This document shows positions 60,434 through 64,000 of a stretch of DNA of 64,000 bases, in pieces. Every line of letters starts with the position of its first letter. Within the stretch, counting starts at the first letter, position 1. This stretch comes from Roseivirga sp. (GTDB lineage: Bacteria > Bacteroidota > Bacteroidia > Cytophagales > Cyclobacteriaceae). The notes beneath the pieces were generated by a model. The model saw nothing but the letters and a program-made list of their open reading frames with translations, was not told where the DNA came from and ran no database searches. A program made the translations under genes and the position numbers. The stretch spans positions 62,001-126,000 of the forward strand of contig JAAWWF010000007.1 in the NCBI GenBank assembly GCA_021404565.1, read 5' to 3'.

Positions 60434-62307
60434 GACAGCCTTATCTTTAATTTCACCATCACTCCCCCTTCTTTTCTGTTCCCGATCTCCAGTGTATTTC
60501 TTTTGTCCTTGAGCTTTAACCTCTCTTCTACCAGCTGTAGCCCTTTTGATATGTGCTTGCCTGGGTTCTCAAGCTGTAGCCCCTGACCGTTGTCGCTGAT
60601 GTGAATCCGCAGATAATCTTGCCGCTCTTTTACGGAAACTTCAATTTTCCCGTCTTGCTGATCAGGCTTAAATGCATGTTTCAGCGAGTTTTCAACAATG
60701 GGTTGGAGCAACATGGGTAAGATGCGCACTGACTCCTTATTAACCACCTCGTCCAGGTTGATTTTGAAATTCAAGCGCTCTTTGAACCTTAATTTTTCAA
60801 GATTCAGATAGGCTTCTAAGTTGGACAACTCTTCTGCCAGGCTTATCTCATTCTGATCGTAGGCATTGAGATCCCGTCTCATCAGATGAGCAAATTCCGA
60901 GAGGTATTCGCTGGCTTCATCGGTATTGCCCTTTAAGACTGAGTTATGTACAGAGTTGAGCACGTTGAAAATAAAATGTGGTCTGAATTGTGATCGAAGG
61001 AGGTGAAGCTTGTTGAGCGTGACTTCGTGTTTGTAGATGATTTTTCTACGGTTGAAAAAAAGAGCTATGGCAACAGCCAATACCACAACCACACCCAGGG
61101 CGTAATTCCTCTGTCTGATTTTAAGGTCTTTGATTTGCCCTTCCTGCAAGGCCGCTTCATTCTCACTTCTTAGCTTTGCATTCTCAAATTTCACAACCAT
61201 TTCATCAATGGCCTTTTGCTTATCAATTGCAAATAAAGAGTCTTTGGTACTATTGTAACGCTGAAACATCGTGAGGGCCTCCTTTAGCCTACCTGCTTCT
61301 TCATACATTTTGTAAGCAAACTGCCTTACTTCCTGTATGGTCATTACCCTGTTGGATACTTTGGCAGTATTCATGCTGGATTCAATCAGCTCAAATACTT
61401 TTGCCAGATCGCCTTGCTTCTTAAACACTTTCGCCTTGTTAAGAAGAACTTTTGCTACACCCGAGAGGTCATTGAGCTCTTTTCGGATAATCATTGATCG
61501 GTCATAATAAGCGAGTGACTCAACAAATCTGCCTTGCTCATACAGGCCGAAACCAATGTTGTTGAGGCAGATTCCTATACGCTGTTTATCCTGATACTTA
61601 TCAAAAATGGCAAGGGCCTCTTTGTTTTTCTCAAGGGAAGTTGACAAATCACCTTGCAGATAAGCTAGTAAAGCCACATTAACCATGATAACCGCCTTAT
61701 TGTATTCCAGGTCATTTTTATCGCAGACATCGATGGCCTGATTAAAGCTTGCTTCAGCCTTCTTATATTGACCTAAAATCTGTTGTATTCTGCCGATGTT
61801 ATTCAGTAAATCTGAGTGGAGTCGGGCATCATCTGCCTTCTCAGCATAGGCTAAAGCTGCAATGGATTGGCTTACAGAAAGTTCGTATTCGCCTATATGT
61901 GCATAAAAGCCACCTAGTGCAAAGTGTGCTTTAAAAATACCCTGTTCAAAATTTATTTCCTTAGCTAATTCTAAAGCCTCTTTTGCAAGCTCAATTGCTC
62001 CTTGAAATTCATTACGAATACCAAGGATGGTCGAAAGATTTAGCTGCGCTCTGATCAGTCCTTCTCCATAGCCCAAAGTAGTCGCAAGCTCAATGGCCTC
62101 ATCTGCCAGTATCAATCCTGCTGCCTGATCTTGTCTTTGGAGGTCTTTCACTAATTCATTGAGAATATCCACTCTCATCGTGCCTTTACTAGCCCGGAGC
62201 GCCTGTTGCAAACTGTCAATTTTAAATTGGCCATGAAGCAGTGACACGTGCCAAACAAAGCATAGAAGGATTAACACAGGGACTCTCCCACCACAAGAAT
62301 TATTCAC
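60430..62307 (-). CDS. TPR sensor histidine kinase (LytS-like)
   Basis: 625 residues: a signal peptide, a periplasmic TPR domain (about 30-370), a coiled coil, one membrane segment (about 402-419), and a His-kinase domain of the LytS/YehU type with the phospho-acceptor His444 in SQFRPHFIFN. The HATPase domain has the N-box Asn540 (PIVENSLKHAF) and D572NGQG. The start is GTG at 62307. It pairs with the LytTR regulator; the ligand is unknown. Confidence 0.93.
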   Translation of the reverse strand: MNNSCGGRVPVLILLCFVWHVSLLHGQFKIDSLQQALRASKGTMRVDILNELVKDLQRQDQAAGLILADEAIELATTLGYGEGLIRAQLNLSTILGIRNEFQGAIELAKEALELAKEINFEQGIFKAHFALGGFYAHIGEYELSVSQSIAALAYAEKADDARLHSDLLNNIGRIQQILGQYKKAEASFNQAIDVCDKNDLEYNKAVIMVNVALLAYLQGDLSTSLEKNKEALAIFDKYQDKQRIGICLNNIGFGLYEQGRFVESLAYYDRSMIIRKELNDLSGVAKVLLNKAKVFKKQGDLAKVFELIESSMNTAKVSNRVMTIQEVRQFAYKMYEEAGRLKEALTMFQRYNSTKDSLFAIDKQKAIDEMVVKFENAKLRSENEAALQEGQIKDLKIRQRNYALGVVVVLAVAIALFFNRRKIIYKHEVTLNKLHLLRSQFRPHFIFNVLNSVHNSVLKGNTDEASEYLSEFAHLMRRDLNAYDQNEISLAEELSNLEAYLNLEKLRFKERLNFKINLDEVVNKESVRILPMLLQPIVENSLKHAFKPDQQDGKIEVSVKERQDYLRIHISDNGQGLQLENPGKHISKGLQLVEERLKLKDKRNTLEIGNRKEGGVMVKLKIRLS

Positions 62308-62453
62308 AGCCTTAAGTTAGGAGAAATCATACAATACCAGATACACATGTGGCTGGTAAAGGGTATTTGCTTTTAGTAGAATTCTAGTATTTGGTCGATC
62401 CAAACAAGAATTCGGTTTCGCCCCTACATGAGAAAATCTCAACCAATAGTACC

Positions 62454-63935
62454 TTAAGGCTCTGTACTGGCCTTATACACCTCAATATTTGAAATTGTGG
62501 GGCTGGCTTTAGCATCCAGAATAGTGATTTTAAGCTTTGTTGCCTTTGTCTCGGGTAGTCTGAGAATGCGTTTATAGCCAATCGTAGTTTCAGTAGCCAG
62601 TGTTTGATAATCCCCATCTATCAGCGCTTCTACCCTAAAGGCTTTTACCCGTTGGCCTAAAGCTATATACTCCTGAAGTACTAATCGGTTAAAAGTGGTT
62701 TCCTCTTCAAAATCTATTTCCAAAGAGCTTTCAATGGTTTTATCATCAGTTGCCCAATAAGTTGTCTTATCTCCATCCAGTACTCCATCTGCTGAGTATT
62801 GGCTGCCCCTGGTATTTGAGGCACTAATGCGCTTACCCGTAGCAAGATTATTCGTGAAGGTTTGGTCTAATGTCTTCCTTAACTCCATCAGGGCTTTTAC
62901 ATCATTTTCATGCACAAGGCCTCTTCGATCCACAGGGAGATTGAGTAACAGATTGCCATTTCTGCCCACGGATTTATAGTAGATATCCAGCAAGTGTTCG
63001 AGCGATTTTACCTTATCATCCTGGCTCTCGTGGTAATACCAGCCTGGCCTGATCGAAACATCACATTCGGCAGGCACCCAATGCGTGCCATCTTCATGAC
63101 CTGTACCTAGTTGTTTGCTATCTGCTACACCGGGAGCAAATTCTGCTCTCCGCAAGGGGGCCCAGTTCGTAGCATTGGCAAAGCCGTTTTCATTGCCCAC
63201 CCAGCGCACCTCTGGTCCGCCATCGCTGAAGGTTACGATTCTGGGTTGGTATTCACGAGCGAGAGCAAATGTGTTCTCCCAGTCGTAATAGGTCGTTCGG
63301 TCCACATTGCGCGTTTCGTTGGCACCTCCATAATAGCCGTCACCTCCATTAGCACCATCTACCCAAAGTTCAAATACTTCACCATAGTTGGTGAGGAGTT
63401 CTTTTAGCTGGTTGCGGTAGTAGGTGATGTATTCCGGCTTTCCATATTCAGCATGATTGCGATCCCATGGAGAGAGGTAAAGCCCCATTTTCAAACCATA
63501 TTCTTTACAGGCAGCGGCCAGTTCTTTGATCACATCCCCTGCTCCATTTTTCCAGGGGCTGTTCTTTACAGAATGCTCGGTAAATTCAGATGGCCACAGA
63601 CAGAATCCGTCATGGTGTTTGGCCGTTAGAATGATCGCCTTCATACCTGCCTCTTTCGCCACCCTTGCCCACTGTCGTGTATCAAGTTCCGTTGGATTGA
63701 AAAGCTCTGGAGATTCACCTCCCAGCCCCCATTCAATGTCTGTGAAGGTGTTCATATTGAAATGCACAAAAGCATAGTACTCCATTTCATGCCAATCGAG
63801 CTGCTGTGAGCTGGGCAACGGGCCGACCGGAGCAGGCGGGGGTACATCTTTATCACAGGATATTATTTGAAGACTCAAAGCGAGCAGGCAAAAGAGTCTT
63901 GCGAAATCTCGATATCCGTTTGTTTGTGCTTTCAT
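62454..63935 (-). CDS. GH29 alpha-L-fucosidase lipoprotein
   Basis: 493 residues from the ATG at 63935, with a lipoprotein signal (LQIISCDKD). A GH29 catalytic domain (about 45-370) has the opening WHEMEYYAFVHFNMNTF and the nucleophile Asp in FELWVDGANG. A C-terminal F5/8-type (discoidin) sugar-binding domain follows (about 375-490). It removes fucose from glycans at the cell surface or in the periplasm. No SusC/SusD pair is seen, so a utilisation locus could continue beyond the window. Confidence 0.92.
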   Translation of the reverse strand: MKAQTNGYRDFARLFCLLALSLQIISCDKDVPPPAPVGPLPSSQQLDWHEMEYYAFVHFNMNTFTDIEWGLGGESPELFNPTELDTRQWARVAKEAGMKAIILTAKHHDGFCLWPSEFTEHSVKNSPWKNGAGDVIKELAAACKEYGLKMGLYLSPWDRNHAEYGKPEYITYYRNQLKELLTNYGEVFELWVDGANGGDGYYGGANETRNVDRTTYYDWENTFALAREYQPRIVTFSDGGPEVRWVGNENGFANATNWAPLRRAEFAPGVADSKQLGTGHEDGTHWVPAECDVSIRPGWYYHESQDDKVKSLEHLLDIYYKSVGRNGNLLLNLPVDRRGLVHENDVKALMELRKTLDQTFTNNLATGKRISASNTRGSQYSADGVLDGDKTTYWATDDKTIESSLEIDFEEETTFNRLVLQEYIALGQRVKAFRVEALIDGDYQTLATETTIGYKRILRLPETKATKLKITILDAKASPTISNIEVYKASTEP

Positions 63936-64000
63936 TTTGTTTTCTATCTGGTGATGATGCCGATCTCGCCTACTGAAACCCATGGTTCATCGGCAGCTCC

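Noticed and set aside
1-64000. tRNA, rRNA or CRISPR loci
   Set aside because: I looked through the intergenic gaps and found no tRNA-like TTCGA arm with a matching cloverleaf and no regularly spaced repeats; this was by eye, without a scan program.

Overview
The window comes from a Bacteroidota genome, most likely a free-living (probably marine) member of the Cytophagales. The evidence is the gliding genes gldD and gldE in the gldD-gldE-ssb-mutY order typical of the phylum, a PorP/SprF membrane protein next to a secreted metalloprotease ending in a type B type IX secretion (T9SS) sorting domain, a YpdA-type bacillithiol reductase, several promoters of the Bacteroidota form (TTTG, about 19-21 bases, TAnnTTTG), and many TTG start codons. 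Most of the window is ordinary chromosome. I see no tRNA, rRNA, insertion sequence, CRISPR array or prophage.

Layout. 1-5.5 kb: end of an M20 amidohydrolase, then a minus-strand envelope-stress group (Spy/CpxP-like protein; ECF sigma factor, small membrane protein and second Spy/CpxP-like protein; di-haem peroxidase lipoprotein) and a DUF3179 lipoprotein. 5.5-13.9 kb: thioredoxin-fold protein, small membrane protein plus ABC ATPase, CPBP protease, YpdA, an SDR/TetR/DoxX-like group, a K+ channel subunit, an M28 peptidase and a beta-propeller lipoprotein. 14.1-20.8 kb: gldD, gldE, ssb and mutY on the minus strand; HU, a TPR protein, a 29-residue ribosomal-type protein and RNase G on the plus strand. 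20.8-24.6 kb: a substrate-binding protein without a signal peptide and two phage-tail-collar (microcystin-dependent-protein-like) proteins on either side of a formyltransferase. 24.7-33.8 kb: ALDH7-type dehydrogenase, HtrA protease, M57-like protease, nrdA/nrdB and rplU-rpmA. 33.9-46.2 kb: exported TPR protein, rhomboid, prenyl synthase, RNase R, exonuclease, GH113 hydrolase, lipB, manA, pgi and yraN. 46.3-52 kb: MORN-like protein and the T9SS pair. 52.3-57.1 kb: an aminotransferase/EutB/EutC operon behind a possible leader peptide, then a cupredoxin/DUF4142 pair divergent from a cysteine-rich regulator. 57.2-64 kb: exported dockerin-like protein with a small HTH protein, a LytS/LytR-type two-component system and a GH29 fucosidase.

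Three places look most likely to hold something undescribed. (1) The operon at 52286-55437 has EutB- and EutC-like enzymes, whose relatives include beta-hydroxyaspartate dehydratase and iminosuccinate reductase, joined to an aminotransferase and preceded by a promoter only 6 bases from a 31-codon reading frame. (2) The divergent region at 56376-56511 has a perfect 12-base inverted repeat placed exactly on two consensus promoters, between a probable Fe-S regulator and a DUF4142/cupredoxin pair. (3) The tail-collar/formyltransferase group lies at 22049-24566. All three are read from sequence only; no search was run.
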